Shown here one piece after another: positions 35,849 through 44,516 of a stretch of DNA of 64,000 nt. Positions within the stretch are counted from its first letter, which is position 1. The number at the start of each line of letters is the position of its first letter. The position numbers and the translations under genes are program-made. This stretch comes from Kordiimonas laminariae (GTDB lineage Bacteria; Pseudomonadota; Alphaproteobacteria; Sphingomonadales; Kordiimonadaceae). Below the pieces are notes generated by a model. The model searched no databases, was not told the DNA's origin, and saw only the letters and a program-made list of their open reading frames with translations. The stretch covers positions 62,001 to 126,000 of the forward strand of contig NZ_JAKQZA010000003.1 in NCBI RefSeq assembly GCF_023008165.1. The letters are read 5' to 3'.

Positions 35849-36301
35849 TTAACGCCGGGACTGGAAAAAGTCTCTTAATAATTTCGCAGCTTCTTTTTCT
35901 AGAATACCACCATAAACTTCAGGTTTGTGATGGGTGGTTTTATGGCTGTAGATACGAGCACCTACAGTAACACCTCCACCTTTAGGATCATCAGCACCGA
36001 AATAAACCCGCTTGATACGCGCAAAAGCAATCGCCTGCGCGCACATTGCGCACGGCTCCAACGTCACATAAAGACTGCATCCTTCAAGTCGTTCTGAACC
36101 AAATGCTTTTGCCGCAGCACGAATAGCAATAAGCTCCGCATGGCCCGTTGGATCCTTCGCACCCACCACATCATTTCCAGCCTGTGCCAGCACGCCACCA
36201 TCTGGCCCTACGACAACGGCACCAATCGGCACCTCGCCACGCTCAGCAGCTTTTTCAGCTTCTTTGAGGGCTGTATGCATATGCGGGAATGTATCAATCA
36301 T
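35849..36301 (-). CDS. tadA: tRNA-specific adenosine deaminase
   Basis: The 150-aa enzyme converts adenosine 34 of tRNA-Arg(ACG) to inosine. Zinc and catalytic residues are His54 and Glu56 in TGHAELIAI and Cys84/Cys87 in PCAMC. The spacing equals E. coli TadA. The upstream frame to 36607 overlaps rluB and is not real; an ATG at 36280 is an alternative start. Divergent from rluB. Confidence 0.93.
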   Translation of the reverse strand: MIDTFPHMHTALKEAEKAAERGEVPIGAVVVGPDGGVLAQAGNDVVGAKDPTGHAELIAIRAAAKAFGSERLEGCSLYVTLEPCAMCAQAIAFARIKRVYFGADDPKGGGVTVGARIYSHKTTHHKPEVYGGILEKEAAKLLRDFFQSRR

Positions 36302-36377
36302 AGGAATGCATGTATCAGTGTGATAGGTATGAAGCAAGATATTGCGCTTTTCTGCGCTCAAGCCTATGGTGCGCCGT

Positions 36378-37400
36378 ATGACAGATAAAGATACAAATAT
36401 GACTGAAAACGAAGCGCCTAAAGGCGAACGTATTGCTAAGGTTCTCGCACGTGCTGGCGTGGCTTCACGCCGCGAAGTAGAACGCATGATTGAAGATGGT
36501 CGTGTCTGGCTGCACGGCAAAAAACTGGAAACACCTGCAACTCTTGTGACCAGCCTTGAAGGCATCCATGTAGACGGTGAAGCGATCGGCCAAGCCAAGC
36601 AGACCAAACTGTGGCGCCTGCATAAATCCCGCGGTACACTAACGACTCACCATGACCCCGAGGGTCGCCCAACCGTTTTTGAACGTCTCCCTAATCATAT
36701 GGGTCGGGTAATCAGCGTTGGCCGCCTTGATATGAACACTGAGGGCCTTCTTCTTCTCACCAACGATGGCGAACTCGCCCGCTGGCTCGAGCTACCAGCC
36801 AATAGTATTGAACGCACCTACCGTGTACGTGTGCACGGCTATGTAAAACCCGGTGTATTCAACAAATTGAAAAACGGCACCACGATTGACGGTGTTCACT
36901 ACGGGCCAATTGATGCTGAACTTGAACGCCAACAAGGTGCCAATGCGTGGGTGATTGTTAAAATTCGCGAAGGTAAAAACCGCGAAGTACGGAAGGTTAT
37001 GGAAAGCATTGGTTTTGAAGTGAACCGCTTGATCCGTACGCACTATGGTCCTTTCTCACTTGGTACAATGACCAATGGTGCAGTGGCCGCAGTTGGTGAA
37101 AAGCAAATGCACGAGCTGCTTGGTGATTTCTTTAAAGACGCAAAAGAAACTGTAGCGGCTCCCAAAGTAAGGCATAATCCCGAGAAATGGGCAAAAGCTA
37201 AAAAGCAAAACAACCCAAAACCAGGTGCCAGCCGCAAACGCAAGTGGGAACAACAAAAGCGCGATGGTGTGTTACCTGCAAAATCTGAAACCAAGGCTTC
37301 AGCGCGAAAAAAGGCGGATACGGTTGCAAGAAAACCTGCCAAACCAACTGGTAGACCAGCTCGCGGCTCAAAGCCTCGCCCTACCGGCAAAGCTAAATGA
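36378..37400 (+). CDS. rluB: 23S rRNA pseudouridine synthase, RluB/RsuA family
   Basis: The 340-aa protein has an S4 RNA-binding domain (RIAKVLARAGVASRREVERMIEDGRV, near residue 17) and the RsuA-family catalytic motif GRLDMNTEGLLLLTNDGEL (Asp118). The C-terminal 90 residues are a disordered Lys/Ala/Pro tail, longer than in E. coli RluB. ATGs at 36378 and 36399 are both possible; I took the first. It overlaps rsmD by ATGA. Confidence 0.9.
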   Translation: MTDKDTNMTENEAPKGERIAKVLARAGVASRREVERMIEDGRVWLHGKKLETPATLVTSLEGIHVDGEAIGQAKQTKLWRLHKSRGTLTTHHDPEGRPTVFERLPNHMGRVISVGRLDMNTEGLLLLTNDGELARWLELPANSIERTYRVRVHGYVKPGVFNKLKNGTTIDGVHYGPIDAELERQQGANAWVIVKIREGKNREVRKVMESIGFEVNRLIRTHYGPFSLGTMTNGAVAAVGEKQMHELLGDFFKDAKETVAAPKVRHNPEKWAKAKKQNNPKPGASRKRKWEQQKRDGVLPAKSETKASARKKADTVARKPAKPTGRPARGSKPRPTGKAK

Positions 37401-37960
37401 GTAGAATAGTTGCTGGTATCCATAGGGGCAGACGCCTCAATATGCCAAAAGGAAAAGATGTTCGTCCAACCACAGACAGGATGCGCGAACGGCTTTTCTC
37501 TATGCTGATGCATAGCCGCTACCCTGACATCATTGATGCAAGGGTGGCTGACTTATACGCGGGCACTGGAGCACTCGGGCTTGAAGCCCTCTCTCGCGGT
37601 GCAGCACACACCACTTTTGTAGAAAAAGCACGTTCATCAGTAGATACCATCAACAGCAATATTGCTCTACTGAAACTGGAAAAAGAAACGAAGGTTATTT
37701 CAGGCAGCGCCCGTACACTGCCTAAATCTTCAACCCCCTTCGATTTTATCTTCATGGATCCTCCCTACAGGCAAGGCCATGTAACGCCAACGCTTGAGAG
37801 TATTTTAGATAGTAACTGGCTTGCGGAAGGTGGTGTTATCATCTGCGAACTCGCAGCGGATGACGACAGCATATTTCCTGATGCACTGGACTTGATTGAC
37901 GAACGTACACAAGGCCAACAGCGCATTGTATTTTTAATGCGTAAAAATACCGAAGGTTAA
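37397..37960 (+). CDS. rsmD: 16S rRNA m2G966 methyltransferase
   Basis: The 187-aa SAM-dependent methyltransferase opens with MSRIVAGIHRGRRL and has the SAM-binding DLYAGTGALGLEALSRGA and the catalytic DPPY (in FIFMDPPYRQG). Full length for RsmD. Translationally coupled to rluB, a conserved arrangement. Confidence 0.94.
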   Translation: MSRIVAGIHRGRRLNMPKGKDVRPTTDRMRERLFSMLMHSRYPDIIDARVADLYAGTGALGLEALSRGAAHTTFVEKARSSVDTINSNIALLKLEKETKVISGSARTLPKSSTPFDFIFMDPPYRQGHVTPTLESILDSNWLAEGGVIICELAADDDSIFPDALDLIDERTQGQQRIVFLMRKNTEG

Positions 37961-38078
37961 ACACAGCCGATTCGTATCACGGATGTGGGCAAAAGAAGCT
38001 CCATTACTTTGTCCACTGCCCTATTTCCCGGCTTCATATTTTGAAGCCTCAATATGTTGTTTACTATTAATACCTCGC

Positions 38079-38107
38079 AGGATGCGGTTTTCCGCATCCT
38101 CTTTTTT
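38079..38107 (+). terminator. Terminator after rsmD
   Basis: A 9-bp stem (AGGATGCGG / CCGCATCCT) with a TTTT loop is followed by CTTTTTT. Confidence 0.85.
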
Positions 38108-38180
38108 CAGCATAAAAAACTTCATTGGCCTTTCACTCATTTCCTGTAAACTCACCTAAACATTTATGGGGAAACGATTT

Positions 38181-40544
38181 ATGCGGGAACTGGAGCTGCG
38201 CTTAGCCCTGGTTTGTTACGGTGGGGCATCGCTTGCTGTTTATATGAACGGTATCTCGCATGAGATACTTAAACTTATTCGCGCGTCTCGCGCTTACCAC
38301 AGCATCGACAACCGAGACAAACTGGCATCCGCCACATTCTTGGAACTCGCACCTAAACGCCCCTACACTACCGATACAGAATCTCTCTATTTCGAACTCC
38401 TTCAAATGCTTGGAGAAAAGATTGATATCAGAGTGATTGTTGATGTTGTCTCAGGCACATCAGCTGGTGGCATCAATGGTATCTTCCTCGCACGGGCTAT
38501 CGCACATGATCTGGATTTCAATCCTCTTCGCGATATGTGGATGAAACTGGGGGATGTAGAAGAACTGATGGAAAAAGGTACTATCGCCGAACGTTTCAGC
38601 AAATTCTACCTCTACCCTTTTATCTGGCTTTTTGCAGATAAAGCCTTTGATGATGCTAACCCAGATGAAGAAAGCAAAAGAAAACTCTCACGCTTTCTCA
38701 GGTCTCGATGGTTTAAACCACCCTTTTCGGGACGCCGTATGCTCAGTTGGATGATCAGTGCCTGTCAGAATATGGGGGAAGCTGATGGAAACCACTCTCT
38801 ACTGCCGAGTGGTCATAAACTGGATCTTTTTGTAAGCATCACTAATTTCTTCGGGCAACCAAGGCGACTGAAGCTACATGACCCGAAAGAAATCAAAGAA
38901 CGCCAACATAAAGTGCCTCTCAGTTTTTCCTACTTAAAAGCAGAGGGACAAACGCTAAAAAGCGAGCTGGATGACAGCAACATTCCCGGGCTTGGGTTCG
39001 CCGCTCGTGCAACAAGTAGCTTTCCCGGTGCATTTCCGCCCATATCTTTCCGTGATTTAACAGCGTATCTGAAACACAAGAAAATGCCGTGGCCTTCAAA
39101 ACAAGCCTTCTTCGCTAAGAACTTCCCGAACCAAATACATAATGAAGAAGCCCTTAACACAATGTCTTTCATTGATGGCGGGGTAACCAATAACAAACCG
39201 TTCGGTGAAGCCTTAGAAGCTATGGAAGACCGTGCTGCACACAGAGAGGTAGACCGCCGGGTTATTTATGTAGACCCAATGCCAGACCGTGCAACGGATC
39301 GATTGAACGACCACAATGAAGAAAAGCCGGGGTTTTTCCGTACTATTTTATCATCACTTGCAGAAATTCCCCGCAACGAACCAATTTATGATGACCTGCA
39401 GGATATTGCAGAGCGCAATAAAGAGGCGCGCCGCATGGAAAGCGTTTACGCCACGATTGAAGCTGAAGTGCGACAGCTCGTGGATAATATGCTGCAACTG
39501 GATGCAGAGAAGCGCGTAAGTACCGCTATTCTCGCCAGTTGGCGTGAGCGCGCGCACCGACTTGCAGAAGAAAAAGCTGGTTACGGCTACAGCACTTATA
39601 TGCAAAGCAAAACCTTAAGCCTACTTGATCGCCTAGCCAAACTACTTGTCCACATAGCTTCTGCAAATGGGCAAAAACTCAGCCAAACATTAGCGCAGGA
39701 AAGAATTTACGCTTGGGCGAACGAACAGAAAATTGACAAGGCCGATCTCAACCAATCGCATGAAGATCTACAGAACTTTATCAAGTTCCTCCGTGCTTTT
39801 GATGTGGATTATAGGGTTAGGCGGCTTAGGTTCACCGTGAGACGGCTTAATCAGTTCCTCCAAACAACCTGCGGAGAAACAACTGCCTTTCATAAACTTA
39901 CTAAACAGCAACTATACAAGAGCATGGAAACCTTCCGCTCTAAATGGCACGCCGAAGCTTATGCAGGCACGCTCGATGATATATGGAAAAACAAAGCCCT
40001 ACTGCCTGATGACGCAGTACCAGCTATCATGAACCGTATTGCTGAGACCATGCAGCTGGAAGATCATGATTTTATCACCGATGAATTTATGGTGCTTACC
40101 CTTTCTGGCGCTGGCGATGAAGACCTGAAGCTAACCCTTTTCAGGGCATATGTGGGCTATGCTTTTTATGATGTGCTGACACTGCCAATGTCTACACATG
40201 CCGACCTGCAGGAAATAGACGAAATTCGGGTCGACCGTATCAGCCCTGTGGACTGCGCATCTATGCATGAGGACGATCAACCACTGAAGGGTACGGAATT
40301 ATATAACTTCGGCGCTTTCTTCAGCCGCAAGGCGCGGGAAAATGATTATCTTTGGGGCCGTATTCATGCCGCAGACAGGCTTGTTGATTTCGTACTCGAT
40401 GCAGCGGGCAAAGAAAACATTCCCGCGGACTTTGATCGCACTCGCTTCAAGAAGCGTCTCGCCAACAGAATTCTATCAAGCGAGGAACACGCGATGAAGC
40501 ATAGCGGTGAACTAATCGCGAACATCAGGAAGATGTTTAACTAA
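38181..40544 (+). CDS. Patatin-related lipase (DUF3376 type)
   Basis: The 787-aa protein starts [22 protein letters not shown], the glycine-rich oxyanion region of 'patatin-related' proteins. The catalytic dyad is Ser94 in SGTSAGG and Asp332 in FIDGGVTNN. The long C-terminal half (about 400-787) is helical and corresponds to the DUF3376 extension. It probably hydrolyses phospholipids; there is no signal peptide. GGGGA precedes the ATG at 38181. Its stop overlaps that of mutL on the other strand. Confidence 0.85.
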   Translation: MRELELRLALVCYGGASLAVYMNGISHEILKLIRASRAYHSIDNRDKLASATFLELAPKRPYTTDTESLYFELLQMLGEKIDIRVIVDVVSGTSAGGINGIFLARAIAHDLDFNPLRDMWMKLGDVEELMEKGTIAERFSKFYLYPFIWLFADKAFDDANPDEESKRKLSRFLRSRWFKPPFSGRRMLSWMISACQNMGEADGNHSLLPSGHKLDLFVSITNFFGQPRRLKLHDPKEIKERQHKVPLSFSYLKAEGQTLKSELDDSNIPGLGFAARATSSFPGAFPPISFRDLTAYLKHKKMPWPSKQAFFAKNFPNQIHNEEALNTMSFIDGGVTNNKPFGEALEAMEDRAAHREVDRRVIYVDPMPDRATDRLNDHNEEKPGFFRTILSSLAEIPRNEPIYDDLQDIAERNKEARRMESVYATIEAEVRQLVDNMLQLDAEKRVSTAILASWRERAHRLAEEKAGYGYSTYMQSKTLSLLDRLAKLLVHIASANGQKLSQTLAQERIYAWANEQKIDKADLNQSHEDLQNFIKFLRAFDVDYRVRRLRFTVRRLNQFLQTTCGETTAFHKLTKQQLYKSMETFRSKWHAEAYAGTLDDIWKNKALLPDDAVPAIMNRIAETMQLEDHDFITDEFMVLTLSGAGDEDLKLTLFRAYVGYAFYDVLTLPMSTHADLQEIDEIRVDRISPVDCASMHEDDQPLKGTELYNFGAFFSRKARENDYLWGRIHAADRLVDFVLDAAGKENIPADFDRTRFKKRLANRILSSEEHAMKHSGELIANIRKMFN

Positions 40545-42472
40545 CGACGACCAAATAATTTTTCGATATCGTTAAGCGCAAGTTCCACATAGGTAGGTCT
40601 ACCGTGGTTACACTGGCCAGAATGGGGTGTAGCTTCCATTTCCCTAAGCAGCGCATTCATCTCATCAACCGTTAACCTGCGACCAGAACGTACACTGCCG
40701 TGACATGCCATTGTACCAGCCACTTCTTCAAGTTTTTCCTTCAAAGACAGCGCTTCATCAAGCTCTGTAATCTCGTCAGCCAGATCACGTACGAGGCCTT
40801 TTGCATCTAGTTTACCGAGCATTGCTGGTACTTCACGCACCACGACAGCACCATCACCAAATGGCTCGATAACTAGACCGAGAGCTTCCAGTTCCTCTGC
40901 GCGCTTAAGCAAACGTTCAGCAGGCGCATCTTCAAGTTCCACCACCTCTGGCAACAGTAGTGATTGACGCGCAACACCTGTTTCAGCCATCTGCTTTTTC
41001 ATACGCTCATACACAAGCCGTTCATGGGCGGCGTGTTGGTCTACAATAACGATACCATTTGCTGTTTGGCTTACAATATATGTGGCATGTACTTGCCCTC
41101 GTGCGGTGCCGAGTGGAAAATTCTCTGGCTCTGGCTGCGCTTGTGGCACTGGTTGTGTTTCAGCGGAATATGGCGCTTGCATACTCTCCGCAACCGAGGT
41201 GTATGATACATCTTCAACAGGACGCGCACTTGGCGCAGAAATATCCCCTTGCGGGTCAAAACCAAGCTGGGTTTCCCGAGCTTCCACAGGCTGATAAAGC
41301 TGGTCTGCCACCTGCTGGAAGCCTGACGGTAACGTGGGGTGTTCTACTTGCCGTGTCCATGGCATTGCAGCGCCAGAACCTTCAGCCTTAATTGCCCCAA
41401 GGGCAGCGCCAGCTACAGTTGTCGAAGCTCTATGCCCAGCCATGCTCAATCCGTGCCTTAGTGCAGAAACAATAAGCCCACGTACCAAACCTGCCTCTTT
41501 AAAACGCACTTCCGCTTTCGCGGGGTGTACATTCACATCAACAAATTCTGGTGGCACTTCAAGAAAGAGCGCGAGCACCGGATGCCTGTCCCGCGCTAGA
41601 TAATCTTGATAGGCACCACGTACCGCCCCCACAAGCAAACGATCTTTCACAGGCCTGCCGTTCACAAACAAATACTGGTGCTGTGCATTACCGCGACTAA
41701 AAGTTGGTAAACCTGCGAAGCCAGTAAGCCGAAGACCTTCACGTTCCGCATCAATTTCAATAGCATTTTCCCGGAATTCTCGACCAAGGATAGCGCCTAA
41801 TCTTTCCAAGCGCGGGTCCTCTGTTAGGCTTACAACAGGTGGGGCACGGAATGTAGTTCGGTCGCCATCACCGAAAGTAAAAGCAATATCAGGATGTGCC
41901 ATAGCGAGGCGCTTGATCACATCTCCAGCCTGCCCATATTCCGTGCGAGCAGTTTTCATGAACTTAAGGCGAGCCGGGGTGGCATAGAACAAATCTCGCA
42001 CTTCAATGCGTGTACCTTCTGTATGGCCAGCGGGCTCAGCTTCATGCTTCACCCCACCTTCAACACGAATTGCCCATGCGTCTTCAGCTCCCTTCGCGCG
42101 CGAGGTAACACTAAGGCGCGCTACTGAACCAATGGAGGCCAAAGCTTCACCCCGGAAACCAAGCGAGGCGATATTTACTAGATCTTCGTCTCTTAGTTTC
42201 GAGGTAGCATGCCTCTCAACCGCAAGCGAAAGTTCTTCAGCATTCATACCGCACCCATCATCCGACACCTGGATAAGGGCCTTGCCGCCATCTCGCATGA
42301 TCACATCAATCCGGGTTGAACCAGCATCAATAGAGTTTTCAACAAGTTCCTTCACTGCACTTGCAGGGCGTTCCACCACCTCACCAGCAGCAATTCGGTT
42401 GATGGTTCGTTCAGAGAGAAGGCGGATAATTCCCGCTTCTTTCGGGAGGGTATGTCGGTTCTGGCTAGTCAT
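40541..42472 (-). CDS. mutL: DNA mismatch repair protein MutL
   Basis: The 643-aa protein has the GHKL ATPase motifs ([42 protein letters not shown]) and, in the C-terminal domain, [12 protein letters not shown]. The latter fits the DQHA-x2-E-x4-E endonuclease motif, as in MutL of bacteria that lack MutH. A Pro/Gln-rich linker joins the two halves (about 350-450). Confidence 0.96.
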   Translation of the reverse strand: MTSQNRHTLPKEAGIIRLLSERTINRIAAGEVVERPASAVKELVENSIDAGSTRIDVIMRDGGKALIQVSDDGCGMNAEELSLAVERHATSKLRDEDLVNIASLGFRGEALASIGSVARLSVTSRAKGAEDAWAIRVEGGVKHEAEPAGHTEGTRIEVRDLFYATPARLKFMKTARTEYGQAGDVIKRLAMAHPDIAFTFGDGDRTTFRAPPVVSLTEDPRLERLGAILGREFRENAIEIDAEREGLRLTGFAGLPTFSRGNAQHQYLFVNGRPVKDRLLVGAVRGAYQDYLARDRHPVLALFLEVPPEFVDVNVHPAKAEVRFKEAGLVRGLIVSALRHGLSMAGHRASTTVAGAALGAIKAEGSGAAMPWTRQVEHPTLPSGFQQVADQLYQPVEARETQLGFDPQGDISAPSARPVEDVSYTSVAESMQAPYSAETQPVPQAQPEPENFPLGTARGQVHATYIVSQTANGIVIVDQHAAHERLVYERMKKQMAETGVARQSLLLPEVVELEDAPAERLLKRAEELEALGLVIEPFGDGAVVVREVPAMLGKLDAKGLVRDLADEITELDEALSLKEKLEEVAGTMACHGSVRSGRRLTVDEMNALLREMEATPHSGQCNHGRPTYVELALNDIEKLFGRR

Positions 42473-42542
42473 GGCGCGACCCTATCAGGCTTTGAAAAGA
42501 GAGGAAAGAAAATGCCGTTTTTAGCTGTATGTTTTTCATAAT

Positions 42543-42558
42543 TTAACCAAATGGTTGA
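42543..42558 (+). promoter_or_regulatory. Upstream ArsR operator candidate
   Basis: TTAACCA-AA-TGGTTGA is a one-mismatch palindrome, 39 bp centre to centre from the better one at 42582-42597. Confidence 0.5.
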
Positions 42559-42581
42559 CTATTTAGGAAATACCCATATAT

Positions 42582-42597
42582 TTAACCATATGGTTAA
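42582..42597 (+). promoter_or_regulatory. ArsR operator candidate containing the start codon
   Basis: TTAACCATATGGTTAA is a perfect 16-bp palindrome with the ArsR ATG (42590) in its centre. Binding of the repressor here would block both transcription and, by position, the ribosome region. Confidence 0.55.
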
Positions 42598-42946
42598 TAA
42601 TAGTACACAACAACTAGATGCTGTCTTCCATGCTCTTTCTGATCAAACCAGAAGAGGTATGCTTGTAAGTCTCAGCAAAGATGATCAAACGGTTTCTGAT
42701 CTGGCAGCGCCTTACGCTATGTCTCTTGCTGCTGCTTCGAAACATATTAAAAAACTCGAGCAAGCAGGTCTTGTAACCCGCGAGGTAATCGGACGCACTC
42801 ATATCTGCCGCCTAAATGCAAAAGCAATGGCTGAGGCGCAAGCATGGATTAAACAGTATGAACGTTTCTGGGCTGACAGATTAGATGATCTTGAAACAGA
42901 ACTCCTGAAAGCAAAACACAAACAGCTTGCAAAGGATGAGACATGA
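42590..42946 (+). CDS. ArsR-family regulator
   Basis: A 118-aa winged-helix protein: DAVFHALSDQTRRGMLVSLSKDDQTVSDLAAPYAMSLAAASKHIKKLEQAGLVTREVIGR is the HTH and wing. No metal-binding CxC motif is present, so it is a non-metal ArsR of the SdpR type. The start is uncertain: an in-frame ATG at 42551 would add 13 residues, and neither has a well-placed ribosome site. Overlaps the SRPBCC gene by ATGA, a common pairing. Confidence 0.88.
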   Translation: MVNNSTQQLDAVFHALSDQTRRGMLVSLSKDDQTVSDLAAPYAMSLAAASKHIKKLEQAGLVTREVIGRTHICRLNAKAMAEAQAWIKQYERFWADRLDDLETELLKAKHKQLAKDET

Positions 42947-43476
42947 ATATTCATGGAAAATTACTGGACGAGCAAACAGTTCGTCTTGAACGCCTGTTGC
43001 CCGGGCCGATTGAGCTTGTATGGGCATATCTGACAGAATCGGAAAAACGCGGCAAATGGTTAGCAACCGGCGAAACCGAACCACGTGTTGGCGGCAAGGT
43101 AGAACTGCACTTCAATCACGACAACCTATCTCCTGAGCAAGATAGCGAGGCCCCTTCAACCGATTGTGGCGATGACACAATTCACTACGGAACCGTAACA
43201 AAATATGAACCACCGTATAGACTGGCCTATACATGGGCCGAAAATACGGGCAGCACCTCAGAAGTCATGTTTGAGCTTGAGGCTATTGGTGACCAAGTGA
43301 AGTTAACCATCACACATGAACGACTACCAGATATGGAAACTATTGTTGGCGTATCTGCAGGTTGGGAAACCCATGTTGCTATAATGGCGGATTGCCTTGC
43401 TGGCATTACACCTAAGCCATTCTGGGGCGTGTTCAACAAGATTAAAACAGCGTATGAAAACCTCTATGCCGCCTAA
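42943..43476 (+). CDS. SRPBCC/AHSA1 domain protein
   Basis: A 177-aa START-like protein: TVRLERLLPGPIELVWAYLTESEKRGKWLATGETEPRVGGKVEL is the typical AHSA1 opening and YRLAYTWAE the middle strand. Such proteins bind hydrophobic ligands; the specific ligand, possibly also the signal for the ArsR partner, is unknown. Confidence 0.88.
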   Translation: MNIHGKLLDEQTVRLERLLPGPIELVWAYLTESEKRGKWLATGETEPRVGGKVELHFNHDNLSPEQDSEAPSTDCGDDTIHYGTVTKYEPPYRLAYTWAENTGSTSEVMFELEAIGDQVKLTITHERLPDMETIVGVSAGWETHVAIMADCLAGITPKPFWGVFNKIKTAYENLYAA

Positions 43477-43480
43477 CAAA

Positions 43481-43508
43481 AAAGCCGGTTCAAAGACCGG
43501 CTTTTTTT
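43481..43508. terminator. Bidirectional terminator
   Basis: AAAGCCGGT / ACCGGCTTT with a 6-nt loop, A tract before and T tract after, between the convergent SRPBCC and DUF3035 genes. Confidence 0.85.
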
Positions 43509-43525
43509 AAAAGATTTATGTAAGC

Positions 43526-43966
43526 CTACCCGCCCGTTGAAACGCGGTTAACCTCAACATTATCAGGGCGGAAGGTACGCTCTCCAGCTTCAAGAAGATC
43601 AGCGAGAAGAAGCTTCTTCTTCACTACATCCTGCGTTAAAGGACCACCAGCATTCGAACGAATATCCACATCAGCATACGGCAACTGGCTGAGCAGTTGA
43701 TTTTCGCTTTGGCTCTTTGGAACCTGACGAGGGAATTTCTTCCCAGGGAACAACGCATCAAATGCAATACGGCCAGGGTTAATAGTTTGAGCGCGTGGCT
43801 CACCCGGGCGTGGCGGTGTTAAAGTTGATTCCGGAGGAACTGCAAGCGGCGCCCTGTCCACAACTTCAAACTCATTCGGCACATAGGTTTTCTTACTGCC
43901 ACCGCTACCACATGCAGCGAGACAAGCGGTTGCCAAAACTAAAACTGATACAGACTTGAGCGTCAT
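43526..43966 (-). CDS. DUF3035 lipoprotein (BamF-like)
   Basis: The 146-aa protein has a lipoprotein signal peptide with lipobox LAAC (Cys19) and a Pro-rich start (APLAVPPESTLTPPRPGEP), the DUF3035 pattern. This family is annotated as a beta-barrel assembly-associated lipoprotein in alphaproteobacteria; that role is from family naming. It follows lspA, the enzyme that would process its signal peptide. Confidence 0.82.
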   Translation of the reverse strand: MTLKSVSVLVLATACLAACGSGGSKKTYVPNEFEVVDRAPLAVPPESTLTPPRPGEPRAQTINPGRIAFDALFPGKKFPRQVPKSQSENQLLSQLPYADVDIRSNAGGPLTQDVVKKKLLLADLLEAGERTFRPDNVEVNRVSTGG

Positions 43967-43995
43967 TCACCCTACTCCCTTGTGATCACGCTGAT

Positions 43996-44511
43996 TTAAT
44001 TGTCAGCTTGATCGGCGTTTAAGGCATTTTTAGGGCCTTTCCTGCCTTCAAGCAAGCCATCAATTAAAAGAAGTATCACACCAATGGTTATGGCACTGTC
44101 CGCCACGTTAAAAACATAGAAATTATAGCTGAAAGCATGAAGGTGAATAAAATCCACCACAGCACCGTGCAAGAATCGGTCAATGATATTACCGACGGCC
44201 CCGCCAAGAATGATAGCAAGCCCCAAACCCTCAAGCTTTCGCTCCGTGGTTCGCAGCCAATTCAACAACCACATACTGATGCCAGCAGTTAGGATAACAA
44301 TGCCCCATTTGCCAAGGCTGTCACCGATAGGCAGGCCCATAGAAATACCGTAGTTCCATACCATGGTGAAATTGAGGAATGGCAGCAGTTCAATGGAGCC
44401 AACTTCCGGCAGTTTCAAGCCGTTCAATACCCACCATTTGCTGATTTGATCAGCGAGTAAAAGTATCCCGCTGATCTGCAAACCACGTTTAAAATATGGG
44501 CCAACCTTCAT
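43996..44511 (-). CDS. lspA: Lipoprotein signal peptidase
   Basis: The 171-aa membrane aspartic protease has four helices and the conserved motifs LADQISKWWVL, GGAVGNIIDRFLHGAVVDFI and NVADSAITIGV, whose two aspartates are catalytic. It cleaves prolipoprotein signal peptides at the inner membrane. It starts 5 bp after the ileS stop, the usual ileS-lspA linkage. Confidence 0.96.
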   Translation of the reverse strand: MKVGPYFKRGLQISGILLLADQISKWWVLNGLKLPEVGSIELLPFLNFTMVWNYGISMGLPIGDSLGKWGIVILTAGISMWLLNWLRTTERKLEGLGLAIILGGAVGNIIDRFLHGAVVDFIHLHAFSYNFYVFNVADSAITIGVILLLIDGLLEGRKGPKNALNADQADN

Positions 44512-44516
44512 ATCTG

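Noticed and set aside
36302-36607. N-terminal extension of tadA
   Set aside because: It overlaps the coding start of rluB on the other strand and adds residues absent from TadA proteins.
40964-41603. Several plus-strand frames inside mutL
   Set aside because: They are antisense to conserved MutL sequence and have no ribosome sites or recognisable products.
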